Origin: Colwellia piezophila ATCC BAA-637
GTDB taxonomy: Bacteria; Pseudomonadota; Gammaproteobacteria; Enterobacterales; Alteromonadaceae
Assembly: GCF_000378625.1 (NCBI RefSeq)
Contig: NZ_KB905163.1
Span: 62,001 to 126,000 of the forward strand
Reading direction: 5' to 3'
Length of the DNA: 64,000 bases
A program made the position numbers and the translations under genes. The notes under the pieces were generated by a model. That model was not told the origin of the DNA and did no database searches. It worked only from the letters and a program-made list of their open reading frames with translations. Positions 56,057 to 64,000 of the stretch are shown piece after piece (the first letter of the stretch is position 1; every line of letters begins with the position of its first letter).

Positions 56057-58891
56057 TTAATTTGAGTTATTCGCTAACCAATTATCCAATAATTGATTCG
56101 CTTGTGCTTTTTTCTTGAAGGGATATGTGCTTTCAACAACTTGAATCAAATATTGTTGCGCTGCTTTTCGTCGCCCTTGCTTATCTAATACAATGGCTAA
56201 ATGATATTTAACTGAGTTATTGTCTGCGTCTATTGCTAATGCTTTACGTAAATAAATTAGTGCCGCTTCATAATTGGCTAAATTAATTTCTCCCCAAGCA
56301 AGAGTATCTAATATGGTGACATTATTAGGGGCAATTGCCATAGCTCTTTTAGCAAAAACAATCGCTTGTTCAATTTCACCTTGTTCAATTAAGTTGTTAG
56401 CCAAGTTATTCAATAATGCCGGAGAATCAGAGTAAACCTTAAGGGCATTGTGGTAGAGGTTGGTTACTTTTTCATGTTTGTTTTGTAATTGATAAACATC
56501 TGCGAGTGCAATAACAAACTTCAACTCTAACTGCTCTGAACTATCAATTTGACTGGTTAATAAACGTTCCGCCTTGTTGAGTTTATTCAATTTCTTATAG
56601 GTTCGATATAAAGCCAGAATGCTCGCTGTTGATGGATTAATACTTAACGCTCTTTGATATAATGGCAAAGCTTGTGCGTATTGTCCTTGCTTAAAAAACA
56701 AGTCTCCAGCTAATAAATCAGCAACAGCCCCTTCTTTATCTTTTGAACGAATAATTTTAATTTGTTTAGCTGCTGCTTCTACCTTGCCACTAGCCATTAA
56801 TAATTTAGTTAATAATATATGCGTAGCAACAACTTCATTATCCCAAGACAAAGATTTTTTTAGCGAAGAAATAGCGCCATTGATATCGTTAGCGGTTATT
56901 TGTGCATTAGCTAATATTGATAAAGCGTAAGCTCTATTGTTTTCCTCATCGACATAGTTTTCATACTGCTTTATCGCTTGTACATATTTTCGCTGAGTTA
57001 AATAAATACCGCCAAGCAATTCATGTAATTTGCCAATCGATTTTTTAGCGAGAATTTCTTCTAGTTTTAGTTGAATTTTATCTAATTGCTTGGTTTTTCG
57101 ATAAACTTGCTCTAAAGCAATTAACGCACCAACATCTTCTTTATTTTCAGCTAAAATCTTTTCTAACCACAACGCGCTGTCACTATACTCCGCTAGTAAA
57201 TAATACAATGAGGCGAGAGACTTCATAATCACAATATTCTTAGGGTACTGTTTTAGCAGTATGTTCAAGTCGATTTTTGCTTGATTAGTATTGCCTTGAA
57301 TAACCAATAACTCTGTCAAGGCTACTTTTGCATCAACATAATCAGCTGATAAAGATACTGCTTGATTAAATGAAGATTCAGCCTCGGTTAACTGTTTGTT
57401 AGCTCTTAAGTTACTTCCATGTAAGAAGTGAAAATATGAGTTATCAGGAGCAATAACCACTAAGTTTTTACTGCGAGCAATGGCCTGATCAAATTGTCTT
57501 ATATGATTAAAGCTGGTATTTAATGCTAATAAAGCCGGCACATAGTTAGGAAAAGCTTGTTCTATTTTTAACAGCAGTTCAATGGCCTTACTGTAATTTT
57601 CTTGCGCAATAAAGCTCTCTGCTAAATGCAATACAACATTTGGGTTGCTAGGGTTAATTTGTAATGATTCAATAAAGTAGCGCTGTGCACTTTCATACTG
57701 ATTTAACCCCATAAAAGCACTTGCCAACAAGTTTAGAATCGTTTCATTCTTTGGAAAGTGGCGATTTGCTTTTCCTAATAATCTTTTAGCACTTTTAAAT
57801 TCTTGTCGTGTTATTTCAATTTCAGCCAACATCACAATAGCCCGATAATCATTTACTAGGTCAAGGTATTGATTAAAAAACCCACTAGCTTCAACCAAAC
57901 TATTTTGCTTATATAATATGTAACCTGCCAAATAGAGGTATTGTGGATTTTCTTGTCTAATGTTATCGGGTAATGCAGCTAATGTAGCTAAAATATTAGA
58001 TAAGGTCTCTTCTAAGTATTCAGGTTGGCCTTTATTCGATGCTGCGATAACTCTAAGGTAGTTAGTTTGTGGTTCTTTTGGTGCTCTATCAAGAATATAG
58101 TCAATATCTTCCTCGGCAAGCTCAATATTACCTTGTGATAGCAAGACTTCTGCTTTTATCATGCGAGCGGCTAAGTAGTTCGGATTAAGCTCAATTGCCT
58201 GATTAAGTTGTTTTAGCGCGGCCTCAGAATCACCGGCAATTAAATATAACCTGGCACGGATCACTCGCGCACGACTAGGGATATTATAACCCTGTAGCGC
58301 TTTATCAGTATATTGCTCTGCCTTTTTAAATTGTTTACGGGCAAGAAAAATTTGCGCCTTACCTAAGTTTGCTAAGTTATAACCGGGGGCTAGCTTTAAT
58401 GCGTAATCAAAGCTCTCTCCTGCAGCAACAAACTTTTTTAGTCCAATAAACGCTTGGCCACGTAAATAGGCAAGTTCAATTTCAAGTTCAGTGCGACTTT
58501 CTCCTGGAATTGTTAACTCTAATGCGGCTTTAAATTTTTGTTGAAACAATAGCGCTTTAGCTTTTAGCGGTCGAATAAGATCTAGATCAGCGCCCAATTC
58601 ATTAGCATAATTTAACTCGACCTCTGCAGCGACACCATTCTCGTGGGCAAGTAATACCTTAGCGTATAAAATACGGCCTGCCATATGCTCCTTCTGATTT
58701 TGAAAGGTATTCTTTAAATGGATCATCGCCGCGCGGTAGTCTTGCTCTTCAAAACTAATTAACGACTTTTCATAATGCTCGTTGGCTTGAGATTTAGCAA
58801 CCGTTTGCTCTGTAGCTTGTACCGTCAAAGAGCAAACCATGAAAAAGAGACTAGCGAGAAAAGAGTAATAACGTGAACGACCTATTTTCAT
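56057..58891 (-). CDS. prsT: PEP-CTERM system TPR protein PrsT
   Basis: 944 residues from the ATG at 58891, chosen because AAGGAAGG lies 6 nt before it and it yields a signal peptide (cleavage after TVQA); the longer frame from 58945 lacks both. The remainder is a string of about 20 TPR repeats, such as AYLRGQAFIGLKKFVAAGES, LNPNYLAARMIKAEVLLSQG and INPSNPNVVLHLAES. Length and layout match PrsT, the TPR protein tied to PEP-CTERM/exosortase gene sets. It acts in the periplasm, role undetermined. It follows the PEP-CTERM protein gene, separated by a terminator. Confidence 0.85.
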   Translation of the reverse strand: MKIGRSRYYSFLASLFFMVCSLTVQATEQTVAKSQANEHYEKSLISFEEQDYRAAMIHLKNTFQNQKEHMAGRILYAKVLLAHENGVAAEVELNYANELGADLDLIRPLKAKALLFQQKFKAALELTIPGESRTELEIELAYLRGQAFIGLKKFVAAGESFDYALKLAPGYNLANLGKAQIFLARKQFKKAEQYTDKALQGYNIPSRARVIRARLYLIAGDSEAALKQLNQAIELNPNYLAARMIKAEVLLSQGNIELAEEDIDYILDRAPKEPQTNYLRVIAASNKGQPEYLEETLSNILATLAALPDNIRQENPQYLYLAGYILYKQNSLVEASGFFNQYLDLVNDYRAIVMLAEIEITRQEFKSAKRLLGKANRHFPKNETILNLLASAFMGLNQYESAQRYFIESLQINPSNPNVVLHLAESFIAQENYSKAIELLLKIEQAFPNYVPALLALNTSFNHIRQFDQAIARSKNLVVIAPDNSYFHFLHGSNLRANKQLTEAESSFNQAVSLSADYVDAKVALTELLVIQGNTNQAKIDLNILLKQYPKNIVIMKSLASLYYLLAEYSDSALWLEKILAENKEDVGALIALEQVYRKTKQLDKIQLKLEEILAKKSIGKLHELLGGIYLTQRKYVQAIKQYENYVDEENNRAYALSILANAQITANDINGAISSLKKSLSWDNEVVATHILLTKLLMASGKVEAAAKQIKIIRSKDKEGAVADLLAGDLFFKQGQYAQALPLYQRALSINPSTASILALYRTYKKLNKLNKAERLLTSQIDSSEQLELKFVIALADVYQLQNKHEKVTNLYHNALKVYSDSPALLNNLANNLIEQGEIEQAIVFAKRAMAIAPNNVTILDTLAWGEINLANYEAALIYLRKALAIDADNNSVKYHLAIVLDKQGRRKAAQQYLIQVVESTYPFKKKAQANQLLDNWLANNSN

Positions 58892-58935
58892 GAAAAACCT
58901 TCCTTGAGAAATATATCTTTTATAGTAGAGCATAG

Positions 58936-58965
58936 AAAAAAGCACCGCTAGTTGCAGTGCTTTTT
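58936..58965. terminator. Terminator between PEP-CTERM gene and prsT
   Basis: AAAAAAGCAC (58936-58945) pairs with GTGCTTTTT (58957-58965). T-runs on both strands. It ends most transcripts of the PEP-CTERM gene and lets only a fraction, if any, run into prsT. Confidence 0.75.
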
Positions 58966-58996
58966 AATGAATTGGTGAAATTAATTTTATGAATGC

Positions 58997-60016
58997 TTAA
59001 CTTAACTTAACTTGGCGACGAGATAATGATAAGCCGATAATACCTAAAGCAAAGATAGCAAATGATGTGGGCTCTGGTATATCCGTTGGGGGTAAACACT
59101 CAGGATCACAACGTTCGATAATGGTTGTCCCTTCTGAATTCCTCTTAGCGGGAGATGCATGGGAGTCACCAAGCGCTAAATAATTACTGATGTTATCTTT
59201 AGTTAAGCTATCTAAATCACCAAAAATATTTGAGTTGAACTCAAACTCATAACCAATATACATTAACCAATTATCACTAGTATGCTGTAAAGAATGTTTT
59301 GTGTTAAAAGTTCCATCATCCTCTCTGTTATTAGCTACATTGTATTCCATTGATGTTGCAATTTCACTTATGATAGCACTTGGGTGACTACCATCATAAG
59401 ACCCTTCACCACCTTTTTTATAACCTGTTTTATCGTAACCAGCGCTTTCGTACACTACTTCACTATTATCCTTTTCTCCTTTACATGCATCATTAGAAAC
59501 ACTACTTCCATCCTCCCCAATACAAGACAGCAAATCAATTTCAAGTTTATAAGTAACATTATCATGCTTAACTACAAAGGGTTCATTATTCTTACTATTT
59601 CCAAATTTATCACTCCCTAAAATTTCCTCAAAAGTCCTAAACTTAGGCTTAGGGCTATCAGCCTTATATGTGCTTGAGAATGCTTTATCGGCGTCCCCCT
59701 CAAAATAATAATCCGTATTAGTTGTATTTATCTCTGATACCTTTTTTTTATTTGGGGCATAAGTAGTATCAATAAACTCCTCTGACATCATAAAGTATAA
59801 GTACTGCTTACCACCACTTCCTTCACCAAAATATAAAAAACCATTAGCATCATCAATACCATTAATTTTATAATTAACGGAAAAACCTATATCGTAAGTT
59901 TCACCATTACAACCAAAACAACCATCTACATCAAAATTGCCTGCGTTGACAACTATGCTAATAGACAGCAAAGCGGTTGCTATAAAAAACTTTTTAATAA
60001 ACGCTATTGTTTTCAT
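58997..60016 (-). CDS. PEP-CTERM sorting domain protein
   Basis: 339 residues. Signal peptide (cleavage after VVNA) and, at the C-terminus from residue 314, PEPTSFAIFALGIIGLSLSRR: the PEP motif, a membrane helix and a basic tail, which exosortase cuts to release or attach the protein. The body is acidic, Gly/Asp/Asn/Ser-rich, with a few Cys (CFGCNG, LLSCIG, CDPECL), and no known catalytic domain. Probably an exopolysaccharide-linked surface or matrix protein. The required exosortase is not in this window. Confidence 0.88.
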   Translation of the reverse strand: MKTIAFIKKFFIATALLSISIVVNAGNFDVDGCFGCNGETYDIGFSVNYKINGIDDANGFLYFGEGSGGKQYLYFMMSEEFIDTTYAPNKKKVSEINTTNTDYYFEGDADKAFSSTYKADSPKPKFRTFEEILGSDKFGNSKNNEPFVVKHDNVTYKLEIDLLSCIGEDGSSVSNDACKGEKDNSEVVYESAGYDKTGYKKGGEGSYDGSHPSAIISEIATSMEYNVANNREDDGTFNTKHSLQHTSDNWLMYIGYEFEFNSNIFGDLDSLTKDNISNYLALGDSHASPAKRNSEGTTIIERCDPECLPPTDIPEPTSFAIFALGIIGLSLSRRQVKLS

Positions 60017-60540
60017 TCGTTACCCCAAAAGTGAAAAGCCTATGATATTGTTATTTTATTGCAATTTTCACACCCTTTTTACAAGCCATTATTTTATAGG
60101 CATTTTAAAATATTTTTACTGTTGGACTCTTAAATTCCAACATAAGGTGTAAAAAATGCTGACAATCATTATCGGCAGTTAGCTGTAAAGTTCACAGCTG
60201 AGTAAAAGGATTTCTTGAAGGTAGGTTTATTAATTGAGCGTAAAATTACTGTAACTTTTAGCGGTGTACCAAAAGTCGTACTATTTTACTGGTTTGATTT
60301 GATTTTATTTGAAGAAGGTTTTAGCAACCAATGCCTTGCTATATAACCAGTATATTTTGACGCCTGCCGCCATGATAATAAACTGCTTTATTCTCGCTTG
60401 GTTGGTGATTTCTCTAAGCTTTGAAAGATATTATACTAAGCGCTTAATGTTAGCATCAATGACTACGGAGCAAGTGAATGTTGCCATCTTCTAGCACTAG
60501 CCATTGATACTGTTTGGCTTGAGCAAAGACCATAGCAACA
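60017..60540. other. 524-bp gap upstream of the PEP-CTERM gene
   Basis: No supported gene. The inverted repeat GTTGGA...TCCAAC (60121-60141, 9-bp spacer) lies about 105 bp before the PEP-CTERM start codon and could be an operator. I could not find a good -24/-12 or -35/-10 promoter. The rest, to the RNase P terminator, shows nothing I can name. Confidence 0.4.
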
Positions 60541-60572
60541 AAAAAGCCTCTACATTGCTGTAGAGGCTTTTT
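60541..60572 (-). terminator. Terminator of RNase P RNA gene
   Basis: AAAAAGCCTCTACA (60541-60554) and TGTAGAGGCTTTTT (60559-60572) form a perfect 14-bp stem with loop TTGC. On the minus strand it lies just after the RNase P RNA 3' end and ends in a T-run. Confidence 0.9.
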
Positions 60573-60580
60573 ATTTGAAT

Positions 60581-61015
60581 AAGTGAGTTGACACTATAAG
60601 CCGGGTTTTGTATCTCTTGCTTATCCTAAAATAAGTAAAAGTGACAATCATTCGTCTAGGCTATAAATCGCTCTATAGCTCAAGCAACCTACCCGGTTTC
60701 CACGCGAGCCACGCTTATATTATTAAAGCTTACGCCTAAATAATCATGAAACCCTATTTGGTCTTGCTCCAGGTGGAGTTTACCCTGCAATTACTGTTAC
60801 CAGCAATCCGGTGCGCTCTTACCGCACCCTTTCAGCCTTACCTGTGCTTCTTTACTTATAAATAAGGAAGGAAGCCATCGGCGGTCTTCTCTCTGCTGCA
60901 CTTGTCGTCGGCTCACGCCGCCCAGGCATTACCTGGCACCCTGCTCATTGGAGCCCGGACTTTCCTCCCGCTAGAAATACTTACGTAAACTAGCCAGCGA
61001 TTGTCTGGTCAACTC
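60581..61015 (-). ncRNA. rnpB: RNase P RNA (M1 RNA), type A
   Basis: On the minus strand the sequence has the universal blocks of bacterial RNase P RNA in order: GAGTTGACCAGACAATCGC at the 5' end, GGAGGAAAGTCCGGGCTCC, AGGGTGCCAGGTAA, GAAAGGGTGCGGTAAGAGCG, CTGGTAACAG, GTAAACTCCACC, GAGCAAGACCAAATAGG, and ACCCGGCTTA near the 3' end. The 5' GAGTTGAC pairs with 3' GTCAACTC to form the P1 helix. Its length of about 435 nt is slightly more than in E. coli owing to AT-rich extensions in two helices. Ends are approximate. Confidence 0.95.
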
Positions 61016-61094
61016 GGCGCGCATTTTACCCTATCTCAGCAAAAAGTCTATGAACTTTAGTTAATCAGTATTAATTTAGAAGATTTCGCAAGGT

Positions 61095-61946
61095 TTAGGT
61101 TTTAAGGCTTAAAGCGACTTCATATAATGCATTTTTCTTTACACCATAAATTTCCGCGGCAATTGCACAGGCCTTTTTAGGTTTCATTTCAGTCAGTAGT
61201 AATTTAAGAGTATTAACGATTTCCGCAGAGATTTCATTTTCAACTTTCTTATGGCCCTCAATGATCAGCACCATCTCACCTTTAAGCTGATTAGCGTCTT
61301 GCTCAAGCCAAGTTAGAAAGTTTTCCGCACTATCGCTATGAATAGTTTCAAAGGTTTTTGTTAGCTCTCGAGCTATAACAATATAACGTTCGCCACCTAA
61401 AGTAGTAACAATATCTCGGACGGTATCAATTGCTCGGCGAGGAGCGTCGTAGAAAACCATGGTACGGGGTTCATCAACTAACGCCAGTAACGTTGCTTGT
61501 CTAGCACCTGATTTAGAAGGTAGAAATCCTTCAAAGGTAAATCTGTCAGTAGGTAAACCGGCAACAGATAAGGCCGAGATGGCGGCGCATGCGCCAGGGA
61601 TAGGAGAAACATTTAAACCTAAGCTTCGACAATGACGGACAATATGAAAGCCAGGGTCACTGATTAGTGGTGTTCCGGCATCTGACACCAAGGCAATGGT
61701 TTTACCTTCCTTGAGCATATTAGCGACTTGATCTTGACGTTGTCGTTCATTATGGTCGTGCAATGACATGGTTTTATTTTTAATGGCAAAAGCAGATAGT
61801 AATTTACCTGTATGGCGAGTATCTTCACAAGCAATAACATCAACTTGCGTTAATATATCTATAGCCCTCTGGCTGATATCGCCTAAATTCCCAATCGGGG
61901 TTGCTACAATATAAAGGGTGGCTGGGGTTAGGGTGGTTTCACTCAT
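61095..61946 (-). CDS. rsmI: 16S rRNA (cytidine(1402)-2'-O)-methyltransferase
   Basis: 283 residues. N-terminal segment LYIVATPIGNLGDISQRAIDIL, then ACEDTRHTGKLL, ALVSDAGTPLISDPG and PIPGACAAISALSVAGLPTDRFTFEGFLP: the signature of the RsmI family of tetrapyrrole-methylase fold. It methylates the ribose of C1402 in the decoding centre. It is divergent from lpoA, as yraL/yraM are in E. coli, and lies upstream of rnpB on the same strand. Confidence 0.97.
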   Translation of the reverse strand: MSETTLTPATLYIVATPIGNLGDISQRAIDILTQVDVIACEDTRHTGKLLSAFAIKNKTMSLHDHNERQRQDQVANMLKEGKTIALVSDAGTPLISDPGFHIVRHCRSLGLNVSPIPGACAAISALSVAGLPTDRFTFEGFLPSKSGARQATLLALVDEPRTMVFYDAPRRAIDTVRDIVTTLGGERYIVIARELTKTFETIHSDSAENFLTWLEQDANQLKGEMVLIIEGHKKVENEISAEIVNTLKLLLTEMKPKKACAIAAEIYGVKKNALYEVALSLKT

Positions 61947-62102
61947 GTCATTTACTTCACTTGATTTGGCGGATATTGGCGTATATTAGTTGTGACTAAC
62001 TTCGTTGGCGTTTATTATAACCCCATACTGATAACAATATGCACGGATTTATTGATTGTGGTAAAAACAGCGTTATCGACAACAGGATTAAATTACTTCC
62101 CA

Positions 62103-64000
62103 ATGGATTTTCAACAAATTAAATCTCGACTTTTACCCGCTTTATTATTAACGCTTTTAGCGAGCTGTAGTACCCAAAAAGTACCCGATGCAACTACAGA
62201 TACAAATGTAGACACTGGACTTGAAGAAGTCACCATAGACGCCTCGGGTTTATCGGCAGAGCAACATTTAGCCCTAATACAAGATTTAGCGCCAGACCTG
62301 GCTGTTGATCAGCTAATTATCGCAACAACCTTGTTCTTTCAACAAGAGAATTACCCTAAAGCCCTCTGGCTTGCCGATAAAACCTTGCCGTTAATCGATG
62401 TCTCAACACCTAATCACAATCAGGTTAAGATGCAATTAACCTTGATTAAGGCCGATAGTTTACAGCAGCTTGGATTTTTCCAAGAGTGCTATCTACAACT
62501 CAATCAGCTTGAGCAATTCGCTAATGAAAATGCCATTTCACTCTCGGCCAAATATTACCGACTGTTAAGTATTGCACTACAAGAAAAACAACAACCTATA
62601 GCAGCATTAAATGCTCAGCTTTATGAATTCCAAATAACAGATAAAAAGGCGCAAAGTCAGCAACAAGTTGAAAATATTTGGCAAGGATTGCAACGCTTAT
62701 CACAATGGCAACTGGCTTTAGCCGCTTTAGATAAAGCGCCTTTAAGTGAGGGTTGGCTAAAGTTAACCGCAATTGCTAATAAATATGGCGATAAGCCCGA
62801 AAAAATTCACTCACAACTGGCTATATGGCAAAGCAATTACCAATACCATCCGGCAAATATCATTGCCAAGCAGCTTGCTAGCCAAGTTCTTGTAGTCAAA
62901 AAAATTGAAAACATCGCGGTAATTTTACCGTTAAGTGGCAAACAGTATTCTGCAGGACTTGCTATCCAACAAGGAATACTGGCAAGTTTTGCCAATGATG
63001 AGAGTAAAAAAATTCACTTTATCAATAGTAATACCGTTAATTGGTATGGCTTGAGCAATGAGCTCTCCACCTTAGAAATAGATTATGTTATTGGGCCATT
63101 ACTTAAATCAAATGTCGATAGATACATCAAGTACACCAGTGTCCAAGCGCAGTCCCAAAACGACTTCATGCTTGATACTACCGCTCAGTCATTTACCCTT
63201 AATCAAAGCAAAAACTTAGTAGATAGTGAAACACCTAACCTAGAAGGCTCTTTTGATTACCTACCGGCCATAGATAGTGACTCTGCAATTCAAAGCTACT
63301 TACAACCAATGGATAATGCCAAAACCCTCTCAACACTATTGTTAAACATGCCAACCACAGCCTTATTAGCCGAGCAACATACCGTTTTTTCAATGCGCCC
63401 CGAAGATGAAGCAAAGCAGGCCGCAGCAACGTTAAGTCGCCAAAATTATCAACACCCCATAGTGCTAAGTCAAAAAAACATTGTCAGCAAGCGTATTGCT
63501 AGAGCTTTTGTTAAACAATGGCACCGTATTACCGGCGACACTATTGAGGTTGTTTACTACGATACTGGCGCGCAAATGCAAGCTAATATTAAGGCAAGTT
63601 TATCTGTAGATAAGAGTATGGCGCGTATTAGTAAACTTAAAAGCCGACTCAATCAAAGTATCAAGTCACAAACAAGAAATCGTCGCGATATAGATATGAT
63701 TTACCTTGTTGGTAGTCCTCAGAAAACACGCTTAGTTAAGCCTTATATTGAAGTGAACATCAGCCCATTTGCTGATACTATTCCCGTTTATGCTAGCTCC
63801 CGCAGTCATAGTACAAAAAGTGATTACAGCAGTGGTAGTGATTTACAAGGCTTAACCTTTACCGAGATCCCTTGGTTATTAACTAGCGATCAAAATGCTG
63901 ATTTAGCCAACCTCAGTCAAGCGCTTTGGCCAAACCGTAGTGATGGTCTATCTCGCCTATTCGCCATGGGTTTTGATAGCTACCAACTTATTGATAAAAT
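62103..64000 (+). CDS. lpoA: Penicillin-binding protein activator LpoA, 5' part
   Basis: Open to the window edge; 632 codons visible. Starts MDFQQIKSRLLPALLLTLLASCS, a lipoprotein signal with the lipidated Cys at 22. The N-terminal part is a TPR-like helical domain (about 50-270), followed by a periplasmic-binding-protein-like domain starting ENIAVILPLSGKQYSAGLAIQQG. This is the outer-membrane lipoprotein LpoA (YraM/LppC) that stimulates PBP1a peptidoglycan synthesis. An in-frame GTG at 62058 is a less likely start. The C-terminus lies outside the window. Confidence 0.92.
   Translation, partial: MDFQQIKSRLLPALLLTLLASCSTQKVPDATTDTNVDTGLEEVTIDASGLSAEQHLALIQDLAPDLAVDQLIIATTLFFQQENYPKALWLADKTLPLIDVSTPNHNQVKMQLTLIKADSLQQLGFFQECYLQLNQLEQFANENAISLSAKYYRLLSIALQEKQQPIAALNAQLYEFQITDKKAQSQQQVENIWQGLQRLSQWQLALAALDKAPLSEGWLKLTAIANKYGDKPEKIHSQLAIWQSNYQYHPANIIAKQLASQVLVVKKIENIAVILPLSGKQYSAGLAIQQGILASFANDESKKIHFINSNTVNWYGLSNELSTLEIDYVIGPLLKSNVDRYIKYTSVQAQSQNDFMLDTTAQSFTLNQSKNLVDSETPNLEGSFDYLPAIDSDSAIQSYLQPMDNAKTLSTLLLNMPTTALLAEQHTVFSMRPEDEAKQAAATLSRQNYQHPIVLSQKNIVSKRIARAFVKQWHRITGDTIEVVYYDTGAQMQANIKASLSVDKSMARISKLKSRLNQSIKSQTRNRRDIDMIYLVGSPQKTRLVKPYIEVNISPFADTIPVYASSRSHSTKSDYSSGSDLQGLTFTEIPWLLTSDQNADLANLSQALWPNRSDGLSRLFAMGFDSYQLIDK

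Noticed and set aside
60017..60300. Sigma-54 promoter before the PEP-CTERM gene, as some such genes have
   Set aside because: I found no TGGC...TTGC pair with proper spacing on the minus strand.
60309..60494. 61-residue plus-strand frame upstream of RNase P RNA
   Set aside because: It starts with TTG, has no ribosome binding site, no domain and no clear codon pattern. It could be a chance frame in AT-rich DNA.
1..64000. CRISPR arrays, tRNA or rRNA genes, prophage, complete IS elements, known defence systems
   Set aside because: No regularly spaced repeats, tRNA-like cloverleaf signatures, transposase or phage genes were seen on either strand. The trypsin-like protease and the lone GIY-YIG gene have no defence-type neighbours.

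Overview
The window is AT-rich chromosomal DNA from a marine gammaproteobacterium. Protein sequences and gene order point to Alteromonadales, most likely Colwellia or a close relative. This rests on recognition of the families and on E. coli-like core synteny (orn/rsgA-psd; gpsA-secB-grxC-rhodanese facing gpmI-envC-yibQ; rsmI facing lpoA). No database search was possible. There are no tRNA or rRNA genes, no CRISPR array, no phage and no full insertion sequence. Several small palindromic elements lie between genes.

Layout. 1-3.0 kb: end of a DUF885 protein gene, orn, and the rsgA-psd pair. 3.1-5.8 kb: a BlaI-type repressor and an M56 metallopeptidase fused to a TonB C-terminal domain, behind a 32-bp dyad that is a likely operator. 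5.8-15.2 kb: mostly core genes (pldB, fieF, trmL, gpsA, secB, grxC, rhodanese, gpmI, envC, yibQ-like deacetylase). 13.9-15.5 kb: a nested palindromic element, a 13-bp tandem repeat and a TA-flanked MITE inserted exactly in the yibQ stop codon. 16.4-22.9 kb: a five-gene operon (patatin lipase, AMP-dependent acyl ligase, PLP decarboxylase, LuxI-like acyltransferase, VAO-type flavin oxidase). Three of these belong to families tied to exosortase/PEP-CTERM systems, but no exosortase or acyl carrier protein is present.

23-41 kb: regulators and housekeeping genes: two HDOD proteins, DUF2797, arfB, GIY-YIG, DUF3581, a secreted cationic protein divergent from an exported ATP-dependent DNA ligase, an rRNA-type methyltransferase, a Na+-symporter, an Lrp regulator, putA, a GAF-GAF-GGDEF-EAL protein and rsuA. 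41.4-49.0 kb: a MacB-like efflux operon (adaptor, ATPase, permease) followed by its own NtrC-type response regulator and sensor kinase. A -24/-12-like promoter and an upstream inverted repeat precede the adaptor gene, so the two-component pair probably switches the pump on through sigma-54.

49.1-55.3 kb: a complete type IV minor pilin operon (fimT/fimU-like, pilV, pilW, pilX, pilY1, pilE). 56.0-60.0 kb: a PEP-CTERM protein and the TPR protein PrsT, which link back to the exosortase-associated operon at 16-23 kb. 60.5-64 kb: RNase P RNA, rsmI and the start of lpoA.

The most interesting system is the 16.4-22.9 kb operon. It looks able to make a small oxidised N-acylated amine or a related lipid-like molecule, in a genome that also displays PEP-CTERM proteins.
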